Below are positions 33,375 through 44,237 of a DNA stretch of 64,000 nt, one piece after another (the first letter of the stretch is position 1; each line of letters opens with the position of its first letter). Source of the DNA: Aldrovandia affinis. Taxonomy: Eukaryota > Chordata > Actinopteri > Notacanthiformes > Halosauridae. A model generated the notes under the pieces. It did not search any database and was not told the origin of the DNA. It saw only the letters and a program-made list of their open reading frames with translations. The stretch is taken from the NCBI GenBank assembly GCA_029706075.1, contig JAINUG010000014.1:1071501-1135500 (forward strand), read 5' to 3'. The position numbers were made by a program, and so were the translations under genes.

Positions 33375-34675
33375 TGCTCGAGCTGTCCTTTGAGGGTCCA
33401 TCTGCATCAATTTGGTTCCACAAATTTGCGTTGTTTTCCTGAACGCCTAGCCACTCCAATCATGACATAGAAAATCCCCCAAAATAATGTACGTAACACT
33501 TGCAAGTAACATTTCTATATGCGTATGTCTGTTTGTGTATAATTGGCAATGTACGTGTCCCTGTGTTTAATTACACCGTACCAGGCTTGCTAGCATTTGC
33601 ATATCATGTATTTGTTATTACATATACATACATGTATTTATATGCATATTTTATACCTTGCATTCATGTTTAATTAATTAAATAAATAATTCATTTTTTA
33701 AATATAAAATTACTATGAATTATGAAGGAACGATCATTTCCATTTCGCTTCGCGTTCAGACGTTCGTGGGACGGTCGGCAAATAGACCAGGGTACTTTAG
33801 CTGCGCGGAGCGCTGCTCGACCAATCAGAGTCCCGTTGGCCCAAGCCGTGCTTTAAGTGCTGTAACCTGTACAGCGCAGATAAAGGATGCGAGGGCCCGC
33901 ATCGCTGAGTAGCGCTTGCTCGCCCATCCGGTCCTTGTCTCCAGTGCTGGAAGTGTCCCTGTTCTGCGCGCAGAGCGGCTCAGCGCCCAATAGGGGCGGG
34001 TGTCATCCACGTGAGCGGTGGTTCGGCCGCTGCGGACGGAGGGAGGGCAATAATGGAAGCACTGTATCACTGTTCCGCTCGTCCGACACCCACCTGAACT
34101 GCAGGAGTGGAGTTAGGCTGAGAGAGAGAGAGAGAGTGTTATCCTAGCTGTATAGCCATTACTGATTACACACGTGTTAATGTTTAAATGTATTGTTTTA
34201 TGCTTTGGCGATATTTACAAATGTATTTCCTGCCAGTGAAGCATCTTGAATTTGTTTGTTTTTTGAGAGAGAGAGAGATTGAGAGGGGGAGATTGGGGGA
34301 GAGAGATGGTGAGAGAGAGAGAGACATAACCACTGTTTGCAATGTGCATTGAAACCAAGAAAAAGGGGGATCTGAGTTGACGTGCGCGTAATTGTCACGC
34401 GATTGCGGGCATCCGTACACCAGGTGGCCGGTGCTCCGGCAGGCAGATAGGCTCTCATTCCCCGCCTGACCCCTAATGACCTTCGGAAACCTTTCGCCAC
34501 TTTGTCTGGCGCTGTCGGTGTCCGTGTCACCTCTGATCTCACTGTTCGTTGCCTCCTAAAGGAATCCTTTATTCTCTTTGTGGAGAAAAAAAAAAAAAAA
34601 AAAAGAACAAACATGACCTCACTCACCCCATAACCTCACTCGTAATGTAAATATCAGCACACCAACTCCAGGCTA
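33375..34675. other. Non-coding stretch with (GA)n tracts
   Basis: AT-rich at 33570-33720, CpG-bearing at 33750-34100. GA dinucleotide tracts lie at 34117-34136 and 34265-34323, and a poly-A run of about 19 at 34585-34603. Overlapping open frames at 33715-34147 lack domains. Confidence 0.45.
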
Positions 34676-34679
34676 GCCC

Positions 34680-34825
34680 AGCTGCAGGTCTGGCCCCCAG
34701 CATTAGCCTGTCGGGCTAAACGGGGCATACTCTGCGATCTATTTAACAATTTGCTGTGGTTCCGCTAATGAGTGTTCCCCTGATCGAATGCCCTCTCTGG
34801 GCTTGGTGTAATGCCCCTGGAAAAA
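34680..34825. promoter_or_regulatory. Possible conserved non-coding element
   Basis: Contains CAGCATTAGCCTGTCGGGC, TTTAACAATTTGCTGTGG and TCCGCTAATGAGTGTTCCCC. Non-repetitive; texture-based call. Confidence 0.25.
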
Positions 34826-34829
34826 GAAA

Positions 34830-35155
34830 TGGGATAAAAGATCTGTATTATCTTTGATGGCCCATCGGATTGATATTGGTCAACGTCCAATCAGTAACTC
34901 CCACACAAATTCGGAGCGAACTTTCAAAGGTGCCAAAGGTTGAACCGCATGCGGCCCGTAGGGCCAATGTTAGCCAGGAAGCCTTCAGCCAGACAAACTG
35001 CAGACAGTAGTAGTTATCAGGGGCACGTCGGTCTAAAGGGCTCGCAGACAATTATTATTTTTTTCTTTTTAATTAATTACCCCCCCGCTCTCTTCAGGAG
35101 GACAACTTTATTATTTACATTAAAAAAAACTTTATTTACTTTATTATTATTTCAT
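34830..35155. other. Non-coding stretch, no gene recognised
   Basis: Unique sequence passing into AT-rich low complexity. Confidence 0.4.
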
Positions 35156-35159
35156 ATTT

Positions 35160-35236
35160 GTATTATTATTATTTTTTTTCTGTCTTTTTTTTGGTATTCT
35201 TTTATTATTATTATTATTATTATGATTATTATTATT
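35160..35236. repeat. (ATT)n microsatellite
   Basis: ATT trinucleotides with T-run interruptions. On the minus strand this is an AAT-rich tail directly after a possible retrotransposon end. Confidence 0.92.
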
Positions 35237-35460
35237 CCCAACCCTCTGCCACTCTAATTGCATCCCATCTTTCCTGATACTCATATAATCCACTTTCTTC
35301 TGCCATACAACACTCAATTTTACAATGATGTTTTATAAAGTTCTTGAATCTCTCAATTCGCAGAGCCCCCACCCCATTCCGACCTAAAAATAAAAACTTG
35401 AAAAAGTTGGCGCCAAACGAGGAGAGGCGTCCGTAGCCTCCATCCGCCGCCGCCACCGCG
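35237..35460 (-). mobile_element. Possible 5'-truncated LINE 3' end
   Basis: A minus-strand frame of about 74 codons ends ERWDAIRVAEGWE and stops at an AATAATAAT-rich tail. A short terminal piece of an open frame followed by a simple-repeat tail is the usual form of a 5'-truncated non-LTR retrotransposon. The wording vaguely recalls L1-type ORF2 C-termini, but I cannot name the clade, and no reverse transcriptase motif is included. Confidence 0.35.
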
Positions 35461-35464
35461 CCTA

Positions 35465-36340
35465 AATGCGGGTTGGCCCTCTGATGGGGAACGGGAGAAG
35501 GCAGAAAGCAGTCCTATTTTGGGGGCTCACTCCATAAAACGATCCCAACGTCAGTCCCCGGCGACCGGTAATGTGATAGTGCCCGAGGCAGTGTTTTCAA
35601 TTACTGGAGAACACAAGCGCCACCGCGCTCCTGCCTTCCTGGGCCGGGCCCCGAGAGCAGGAGGGAAACGCACCGAGTCACACGTGAAGGTTCTCATCCC
35701 TTCATCCCTACATTTTATTTTATTTTATTTCTGTGTTGGTTGTTTTTTAAATTCGCGGTGCATTTATTTGCCATGCGAATGCCATATATCATAGGTATGT
35801 GCAATATATACTATCGGCATCATTTTAAGGAATACATTCATCAGATCCTCCCTAGCAATCGTAATATAGTCTGTATGTAAGATAAAAAATGGGAAAAGAA
35901 ATACAAGTAATAATAATCCCCAGTTTTTCTCCTCTCCTCAGTTTTTGAGGCCCAGTCGCAACTGTAGGGCCGTCCCATCGTTCCAATGTCATTAGTACAT
36001 TTTGTAAATAATTATAATTATCATTTTAAGAATGCATTATTCATACCGCCGGTATCTCTCATTCGAGGTGCAGGGAATTATAATCCCAAAGTTCAATTCA
36101 TTATCAAAAAGCTTTACTCTCGCACCCCTCTGCAGGTTCATTTATTGGTTCAGTGTTTCTGTCTTTGACCTTTCTCATCTTGTCTTGAGAAGGTCAGTGA
36201 CTGAAACGTCAACACAATAAAATGAACCGAGGCACTCGAATGTGCGGGAGTTGCGTGTTTGGATAATGAATCGTGCTCATCATTTTAAGCCGTGTAACGT
36301 CTAGTAGCACATTTTTCCAAAGCGCAGAGCCCGGGATTTT
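35465..36340. other. Non-coding stretch, no gene recognised
   Basis: Unique sequence. 35985-36080 is AT-rich and non-repetitive and could be conserved. Open frames here show no domains. Confidence 0.4.
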
Positions 36341-36344
36341 TCTT

Positions 36345-36580
36345 TGGGAGCCGCGTCGCGATCCGTTTATCGTTTCTTCACTTTTGCTCATTGCTTTTGT
36401 AGCCTCACTGGCGACCTTCCCACACGATATGTCCTTCCGTGGCTGCCGCTCAAGATGGCGGGTTTTGAATGCGTCCCGTGGGAAGTCCCCCAGCTGTTCA
36501 CAGCACCCCTGGGAGAGCGCATTTCAGGCCAGGTCACCTTTCTGCGCGGCGGGAGGCGGGACACACCTCAGGGACTCTCC
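36345..36580. other. Open but unassigned stretch before minisatellite
   Basis: A plus-strand frame from 36344 stays open through 36742 and includes GFECVPWEVPQLFTAPLGER. The first 70 codons are not low-complexity, but no splice signals or domain were recognised and the frame runs into a minisatellite. Left as unassigned. Confidence 0.3.
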
Positions 36581-36582
36581 CC

Positions 36583-36760
36583 ATCCGCTCCGACATTAAC
36601 TCTGACTCTCTCCATCCACTGTGAATCTCTCCATCCACCCCGACAATTAACTCTGAATTTCTCCATTCATTCTGAATCTCACCATTCGCTCCGACATGAA
36701 CTGTCCATCTACTCTGAATCTCTCCGTTCACTCCCACATTAACTCTGAATCTCTTTGACA
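36583..36760. repeat. Minisatellite, ~20-30 bp unit, about 6 copies
   Basis: Units of the type CTCTCCATCCACTCCGACAT followed by TAACTCTGAAT, some lacking the ACATTAACTC part. This yields a repeated VNGEIQS-like peptide on the minus strand that is an artefact. Confidence 0.9.
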
Positions 36761-36764
36761 TACA

Positions 36765-37970
36765 GTAGCATCATGGAAACACTCCACCAAAATCATCATG
36801 TTATATGCCCCTCTCTGACCCTGATCAAATAATACAGTACGTTTCATCTAAACCACCCCATCAAAATCTAGCATGAACATAGGCCAGAAAGAGTTTGCAC
36901 TTTAGCCCTCTTGAAACATTACACAAAATGACTCCCCTCTCCACAAAGGTGATGAAAAACAATAAGTGGAGTAGCTCTCATCTCTTAAAGCAGACTCTCC
37001 AAGCAGGCTCTGTTGGACAATTACATCGGTCGAGATCAGTTGCCTTTCTCCACTGAGACAGTCCTATAATTTCACTTATTGCTTACTGAACTATACACAT
37101 CGCTAGGGCACTCGCGCGAGATGGATTACATTTCTCTCATATCCGTTTAAAGATTGCCTTCTTTAAACTTTTTGCGGACTCCCACCGTCAAGCGGTGAGT
37201 TTAGCGAAAGATTCTGAGGCCGACCGTTTACGGCGGAGCGAACCCAGAGGTTCAGGACGGTGGTAACAGTTATTTATTGCTGTCTAATCTCAATGAAAAC
37301 CCTGAGCTGCGGCAGTGCGTGACCTCATCCACATCGCGTGGCACTCCGACCGCAAGAAAACACCTGCGTGCAAAATGGGAGCATGGCTGGGCGAGGTGGG
37401 ACTTGAGATTTTGAAACAAGAGCGCTGTTTCTCTACGTCTTGAGGAGAAGGCAGGTGTTTTGACGGGTGTCGCTGGACAGGGAGGCGGAGGGAGTGACGC
37501 AGAGACTGCGGCGTTGTCAGTGACTCCACCGGTCAGACGACACCTTCGGCGGAGAGCCCGGGCGTGCGGCGATGTTCGAAAATTGAGTTGACAACACCAG
37601 CGATGGCAGCATTATGGTTGGTGGAAATTGGTCTCTAAATGGCTTATGGTCAGGTTTTGTAAGGGGGGGGGAAGGGGGGTTGCGACGGTGAGACATTATC
37701 ACACAACTGAGTGTGGAGGGGAGAGGAAAGAGAGATACACACACACACAGAGACATATTGGAACTGTGTTTTTCCTCTTTTTTTTTTTTTTTTTTTTTGT
37801 CCCGCAAGCAGGTGGAGATGCGATCAATACTGTCTCTTGCATTACACAGCCGAAAAGATTACATCTGTGCTGTGCTGTGCTGTGGGGTGAGAGAAGTTAT
37901 TGAGCAGCTTGGAGGGAGTCGCTGCACGTGATGGGGTCATTGGTCTCAGGTGTTGCTGGGATCAAGTCCC
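36765..37970. other. Non-coding stretch, no gene recognised
   Basis: Unique sequence with a poly-T run of about 21 at 37778-37798 and a short CTGTG repeat near 37867-37884. Confidence 0.4.
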
Positions 37971-37977
37971 ACTGACC

Positions 37978-38084
37978 ACAAACCAACATCCATATGGACC
38001 TCCACATTGCTCCCACTTGATCCCACTGACCACAAGGCCACAGAGACCCTGAGGTGCAAGGAGGTCCAGATGGATGTTGGTTTA
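37978..38084. repeat. Inverted repeat, ~25-bp arms and ~56-bp spacer
   Basis: AAACCAACATCCATATGGACCTCC (split here as AAACCAACATCC + ATATGGACCTCC) on the left pairs with GGAGGTCCAGATGGATG + TTGGTTT on the right with one mismatch. The spacer and the flank also share a direct repeat around CCCACTGACCACAA. It is not tied to a recognised transposon. Confidence 0.8.
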
Positions 38085-38089
38085 TAAAG

Positions 38090-38555
38090 AAAGAGTTTTG
38101 ACCTTGAGAAAAGCTGTTTTAATGGATAAATACAGAAATAACACCAAGGAAATAATACACGAAAACCTATGCAAACATCTGAATAATATACAATATATGA
38201 ACAATTAAATGAAAAAAAAAAACAATGTGAAAGTTAAAACGTTGGTATGGTTGAGATGAGGCTGAGAAAATTTCGTTGCACCCTGTTCCCAGACATGACC
38301 TTTGTTTTTCCATCAGAATGATGAGCGATTAATTCCTCGCCCTTAAATGAAAACAGCTGCGGTGGAATAGCGTTACGGCTTGCTTCACGCTGTCAAGATT
38401 TCAGCTTTTTATTTATTTTTTTCTTCTGCTACCCCCCCACCCCAGTTTGTGTGAAGTTGGAGTTGAAAATGGTTTTGGGAATCGTCTGCAAATCTCCATT
38501 GAGCGGATTAAAGTCTGAGCCCAGGGAAAGCTGGAGAAGAAACTGAACCCATTTC
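38090..38555. other. Non-coding stretch, no gene recognised
   Basis: AT-rich unique sequence followed by a T- and C-rich patch at 38405-38445. Confidence 0.4.
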
Positions 38556-38559
38556 CACT

Positions 38560-38850
38560 CACCGCTAACCAAATTGCTTAGATATGACAGCGCCTAAGAC
38601 ATAAATATTATTTTAAAGCCGTTTTTTTGCAAATATTTTTTTCATCTCTTTCACACCCGCTCCGTGCGATCTGCTTCTCATTGCCCCCACAGCGCGCCAA
38701 GTGTTTGAAATTATCTAATTGAACTTAATGTTAGTAATTGCTCATTTAACGTAAAGAAAAATAAGCCTGGTTTGCGTTTAATGTCAGTGGCAGAGCTGAC
38801 CTCTCGCGTGGGTGCGCGCGACGCGTAATTATAAGAGTTTGTCTCTAGAT
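38560..38850. promoter_or_regulatory. Possible conserved non-coding element
   Basis: Long non-repetitive block with ACCAAATTGCTTAGATATGACAG, GACATAAATATTATTTTAAAG, TTTGAAATTATCTAATTGAAC and AGTAATTGCTCATTTAACG (each listed only in part), dense in homeodomain words. One of the most enhancer-like textures in the window. Confidence 0.33.
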
Positions 38851-38854
38851 ACAT

Positions 38855-40115
38855 CACTGTCCCGTGTGAGCAACCGAAGGCAGCTGGAGATCGTTTCGCA
38901 CCTATCGAGGAGCCGCCGTTACCGAAAGCGACGTTGGCGGTTTCGCTGAAGATTCCCTTTATGTCTTCAAACCTGTCTACTTAGTGCGCTCCTCAAATGA
39001 GCGCTGCCAGGCCAACGCAGTGCAGCTAGATGGATCTGTTCCCTGTGGGACAGGAGGAGTTGGATGCAAGGGCTCCCGCGAAACTCTGTGAAAGTCTTTG
39101 TGCTGTCATCTCAGATCGGCTCAGAAAGGTCAGAGGCTTAAACGCAGGCCGTTTTAATATTTTTTTGTCCCCTCTTTTATTTTTAAAACAAGAACATTGT
39201 TCATTATCAGTAATAGGACTCCGGCCGTTTAATGTGCGTGCATACCATTAATGGTAATGACGGATAATTCTTGCAATAACAGTCGAGCTCAGTCTGTAAA
39301 ATCCTGCTTTCAGATGCTGTGGGGGGGGGGGGAGGGGGGAGGTCCGTCTCCTAGTTAAACACATGCTTCACTTGAAAGGTGTTTTATTTTATGAATATTA
39401 TTTTAAGAATTATTTGTTAACTGCATATGAAATTTTAAGCCAAAAGTGCAACCCAAGGATTTTTCAATGGCAGCATGTGTGATTAAGTGTGAAGCTTCAT
39501 TTAAAAAAAGAGCATAAATCGTTTTCTTTCTTTTTCTGTAACAACATACACTGCATATTTGTGCAAAATACCATTGGTTATTACCATTGGCCACGTGTCT
39601 TAAGTTTTACTGACAATGCTACATGGTCATGACATTCCATGCAATGAAATCGGGTGAATTCCAGCTTCCTGGAAGGGCAAGGAGGCTAGCGTGGAACCTC
39701 CACCCGAGGCGAGGTACTCGTGTGCGAAGTCGTTCAGCGAGCGTCCCGGTCCATCACCAAGCTGCCGTCTGTAGGTGTAGGTGGGCAGATCTCGCAAGGG
39801 GCCTTAGCATTCTTCCCCCTCCCCCCTTCCCCCTCCCCTGGTGCGTTTATACGCTTTTGACAGCTCTGTCTGAAATAACAGGTGTTTCCTAATTCGGCCG
39901 CATGCCTCCATGGTTCCCTGCAGGAAAAGAAGATGTGGGAAACGCTGGCAAATCTTGACATGCTCTCATTCCTTTCATTTTTAAAAATTAGAATATATAT
40001 ATATACAAATTATTTACATTTATATTCCTGTTTGGCATGTTTTTATGACCGCGATCGGCTGAGAACCTTTCCTGGCTGAGTTTGAGTAGACACACGACTG
40101 GGGAGTGAGGGAGAC
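38855..40115. other. Non-coding stretch, no gene recognised
   Basis: Unique sequence with a poly-G run at about 39320-39331 and a pyrimidine-rich patch at 39812-39840. An open frame at 39623-39892 overlaps a minus-strand one and lacks domains. Confidence 0.4.
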
Positions 40116-40117
40116 TG

Positions 40118-40175
40118 AGAGGGAGACAGAGAGAGGGGGGGAGGGAGAGGGAGAGGGAGAGGGAGAGGGAGGGGG
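40118..40175. repeat. (GGGAGA)n purine microsatellite
   Basis: GAGAGA followed by repeated GGGAGA hexamers, all purine on the plus strand. Confidence 0.93.
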
Positions 40176-40179
40176 TGGT

Positions 40180-40555
40180 GTGGGGTTTGAATGACAGGTC
40201 CCAGGCAGGTGTTTCCAGCTGTTGACATGGATTCAATCTCAGCAAGCCACCTTCCCCTGTATACTTTAGCATTCACACGCCACACACCCTGATAGGCGCG
40301 TTGCCAAAGTTTCAGCTAAATTTTTACTATCTCCTCGTCTGCTTTTACACAAATTGTTATATTTGATCTGTGAAGCAGTTGTTATATGTGATATAGAGTA
40401 TATATAAAAAAATTATAAAAATAATTTTAGATCAATAGTACCATAAACTAGATTTTTAAAAAGAATAATGGAATTGCTCACCATGCATGTTATTTGAGAC
40501 ACAAGGTGAAAAAAATAGCTGGTCAGAAATCACCTCGTTTCAATGGTATGTTTCC
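40180..40555. other. Non-coding AT-rich stretch
   Basis: No gene or repeat family recognised. Confidence 0.4.
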
Positions 40556-40564
40556 CTTGGGGTC

Positions 40565-40800
40565 ACAAAAAGTCACAGATTCAAACAGGCTTTATTTGGC
40601 ATGAAATGATTTGTCCAGTGTGGCCAAAGTATAAAAAAGAGAGAAAATATAAGACCAGCAACATAACAATTACAATAAGAAGACATAAAAGAGAAAATAA
40701 CTATATCACTTTAACCTCTCGCAAAATATATTACATGTATATGAGATCAAAAGGCATTCCCACACCACCTCAGTCCTTGTTGCATCTCACGTCCCTTTGA
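40565..40800. repeat. Possible dispersed repeat
   Basis: AAACAGGCTTTATTTGGCATGAAA and GTGTGGCCAAAGTATAAAAA followed by A-rich AACATAACAATTACAATAAG recall an interspersed fish repeat of the type 'GGCTTTATTGGCATGA..GCCAAAGCA'. Recognition is from memory and weak. Confidence 0.35.
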
Positions 40801-41024
40801 GGTGTCACTTTAGCGCTTAGACCCCAGGCTCCAGAGGCTGGGCAGCCCAGCGAGGTCCGCGGATGAGCTGTCGCTATGGGTTTGGGGGCCCGTCCCGCCT
40901 GTGGACAAACGCAGTAAACGTCAGCGGCGGACTGGACCCGTCAGCAGACCAGGGCTCTGGGACTCGCCGTCCTAGGACCTGTCAACAGCACGCTCCTCTG
41001 GTGCTAATGAGCTGGCCTCCTTAC

Positions 41025-41244
<220 letters not shown>

Positions 41245-41249
41245 CGTGC

Positions 41250-42110
41250 ACACCTGCATGTGCATGCATGTATTTTTATATTTATGTGTGTTTGTGTCCT
41301 ACATTTTGATTTCATCCATTTTGGCATGAACCTTTGCTTAGAAGCATAGTCTTCAGTACAGTAATGTGATGTATGAATTCTGGATCGCTCCAAGAGCAGA
41401 TGCAAGCTTTCATCTCCAGGATTTCACCCCGGCAGATATAGCTGAAGATTTAGTTTTGTCGTTTGTTTTAAAGGGCAGAGTCCAAAGCGAACATTACCAA
41501 GGATTTCTTTTCACACAAGCCCTGAAAGGCTGTTAGATCGCGCTGATTGATGCAAAACAAAGAACACCTTGTGTTTTAAACTTTCAGTAGTAGCAGGAGC
41601 GTTTGCCAATACCCTTGTCGAACCTGCCAACCCCCTCCCACGATTGAAGATCAACATCATACCAGATGTCTGAACAGGAAATTCAGCTGCTATTTTCCCT
41701 TCCTGTCAAAATATGTGTTTTGTTGTGTTTTGCAAATATTATTTATTTATTAATTTGCGTGTATTTGTGTAATTGAGACCTAGGAGACAACGAGCTTCCA
41801 TCTGTTTGTTTATTCGTTCCAAGCAGCAGGGCATACCACGTTGTGATCAGTCTATTTCTTTTTTCTTCTCGAGAACGCCATTGTCCTGTCCCTAAACATA
41901 CCAATTTCAGTAGCTTGACATTCAATTGCAGCGCACACTGTGTTATAATGTTTTAACTTCGTCACATGGCCATGCCTTTCCTTTTACGCGTCGAAAACGA
42001 TGCTTTACCTTCCCTCGATTGTGAAAAATGAGGTTCCTTTAACAGTTACTGCATGGCTCCAGTATTTATGCTGTGCATAACTAAAACTGCAGTCTGAGAT
42101 ATGTGCACTT
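41250..42110. other. Non-coding stretch, no gene recognised
   Basis: Unique AT-rich sequence. Confidence 0.4.
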
Positions 42111-42116
42111 CACATA

Positions 42117-42300
42117 CTGTGCCCCTTTAAAGTCTACATCCCATCTAAAAAATGTCACCTTTTGTTGCCTTACAGCCTGAAATCAGCCTGAAAAAACACA
42201 TTGAATCAGACTTTTTCCACCTTTATTTACACATTTTACCATACATACATACTTCCAATTGGAAAAAAAAAAATCTTCAAATTCTATGTAGCATTGCAAG
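42117..42300. mobile_element. Tc1-like element end fragment
   Basis: ACTGTGCCCCTTTAAAGTCT is followed by AAATGTCACCTTTTGTTGCC, TTACAGCCTGAAAT and CTTTTTCCACCTTTATTTAC. It matches the fragment at 12447-12560 in order and wording. No transposase follows. Confidence 0.72.
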
Positions 42301-42304
42301 AAAA

Positions 42305-43075
42305 GGGATATGAAAAGTGAAAGCACAAATATTTCCTATGCAAACAAAACCTCCCCTTAACAGACTATTAATTTAGTTTTTTGTCTCTATTCCTGTCCTT
42401 AAAAATAGAGTTAGAAACCTAAGGCAGATTGTGAACGGGTAGCTACGGTGAAGAAAACAGGCAGGTCTTCAACGTTCGGTCACAAACACGAAAACGGCCT
42501 CTTTCAGCCGGGCTCCCTAGTTGAAGTGGGCCTGCCACAATCTGTTCATGAGAGCCGCGTTGTGTCCACAGCAAGATCGTGTGATACGTGAGATTTTGAC
42601 GCTGGCCCACAGGATGGTCTTCTAAGCTACTGAGAGGGCTCCTACCCCGGAAGGGTACAAATCGCAGGCCGACATGACAGAAATCACTCCGAGTGGGCTT
42701 TCATACAGAGGGAACTCAGTGGGTCCAGAGCATGCAGAGTAGAAGACACCATTGTGACTATAATGGAATTATTTTTCAACCCAGCAAACATGGCCCTTTG
42801 GTGTGTCAGGCATGTTGCATTATGCAGACAGACTGATAGTTTGAAACCCATACGATGCCCAAAAAAAATAAAAAATAAAAATATATATACTATATAAATA
42901 AGAACCCAATCAAAACGCAGTGATGCTCGCCAATCACTGCACTATCGGTGCGTGCCAGCCCGCCAAACTTGGCTGATCTCAGGTGACCGCTTTAGTTTAG
43001 TTTATTTTATTTATTTTTTTTTTTTTCTTCTCTTTTTTCTTTTCATTCTTTTTATTTTTTTTTTTTTTTTCTCCC
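42305..43075. other. Non-coding stretch, no gene recognised
   Basis: Mixed unique sequence that may include further decayed transposon. An AT tract lies at 42867-42895 and a T-rich run at 43003-43070. Confidence 0.4.
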
Positions 43076-43079
43076 CTAC

Positions 43080-43250
43080 CCATTACGCCAGAGCTGAATG
43101 ATGGTGATTTGGTTGAGGCCCAGAGACTGTCTGTGGAAAATTGGGTCGTTGATAAAAAGCGCGCTATCAAAGGGGGCTACTCCCTTATTTGCATTTAGAT
43201 GAGTATTGATTATTTATTTACTCAGTGGAGTGAGATTCTTTTCCAATCTT
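43080..43250. promoter_or_regulatory. Possible conserved non-coding element
   Basis: Contains GAATGATGGTGATTTGG, CGTTGATAAAAAGCGCGC and CTTATTTGCATTTAGATGAG (octamer ATTTGCAT). Non-repetitive; texture-based call. Confidence 0.3.
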
Positions 43251-43254
43251 ATCT

Positions 43255-44230
43255 CTCTCTCGTCTGGGCTTGTCACCTGGTAAAAAAAAGAGATAGAGTT
43301 CTTGACACCGCACTAAGATAACAGCATTTTGTCGAACAGATAGAACTCAAGAAACGGTGCTCTCTCCCCCCCTCTCTCACTTTCTCCCTCTCCTTCTCTC
43401 TCCTCCCCCCACCTGGTTTTGACAGAAAGAGAAAGTTTTGAAAATTAAAACTGATGGCTTCTGTGTTGAGGGGCCCAGGTGAAAGGCTCTCAATTTGCCG
43501 GGGTAACGAGTCAAATTGGTTGTCCAAAGCACGGTCCCAGTCTCTCACAGCGAAGCTGCCGCATTTGTCCGGATCGTCTAAATTGTGTTGGAAACGGTCT
43601 ATTTTTATTGTTTAATGAAAGCGACTTTCTCCCAACATCCAGCAGAAAAGTGTTGCATAATGTTTGGTGGTTAGGCGACGGGGGCAAGATGAGACGTCAA
43701 GCCCGGCTGGGCAAATTAAATGGTTCTGGCGCTCGTCTCTGTGGACATATTTTACCTGTGGAGTTCATTTATGATAACGGGCGGGTGGGGAGGGTGGCTG
43801 GCTTTCATAAATATTGGTTTTCATTTATGAAAAAAGCCAAAAAATACATAAACAAATGTTAAAAAATGTATGATGAGACAATGAAATATCACTGCTTTAT
43901 ATTTTTGTGTAATCTACCATTTAGTTTAGTTATTTTGGTGTAAATATTAATAAGTGTAAATATTTCAGACAGAGAAAAAGACCTGAAATGAGTGATGAGC
44001 GAAACTGTTTTAAGAGAAAATAGAAAATGTAGGCTTCTAGACACCAGTGCTGGTCAGGCTTAGCATTTTGGTTTTTATTATGCAATTTTAAGAAACAAAA
44101 AATCCAACCTAAAACCTTGAAAATGCAGAGGGCTGTGGTTCATCTTGAATGGCTTCAGCTGGTTGGGTCACTATATAGTTTCCAATACATTCTCAGGTCT
44201 CCTCTACCAGGGGTATAGACTGACTTGTAT
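43255..44230. other. Non-coding stretch, no gene recognised
   Basis: A pyrimidine-rich tract lies at 43362-43410. Open frames on both strands at 43273-43862 lack domains. Confidence 0.4.
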
Positions 44231-44237
44231 CTCACAC

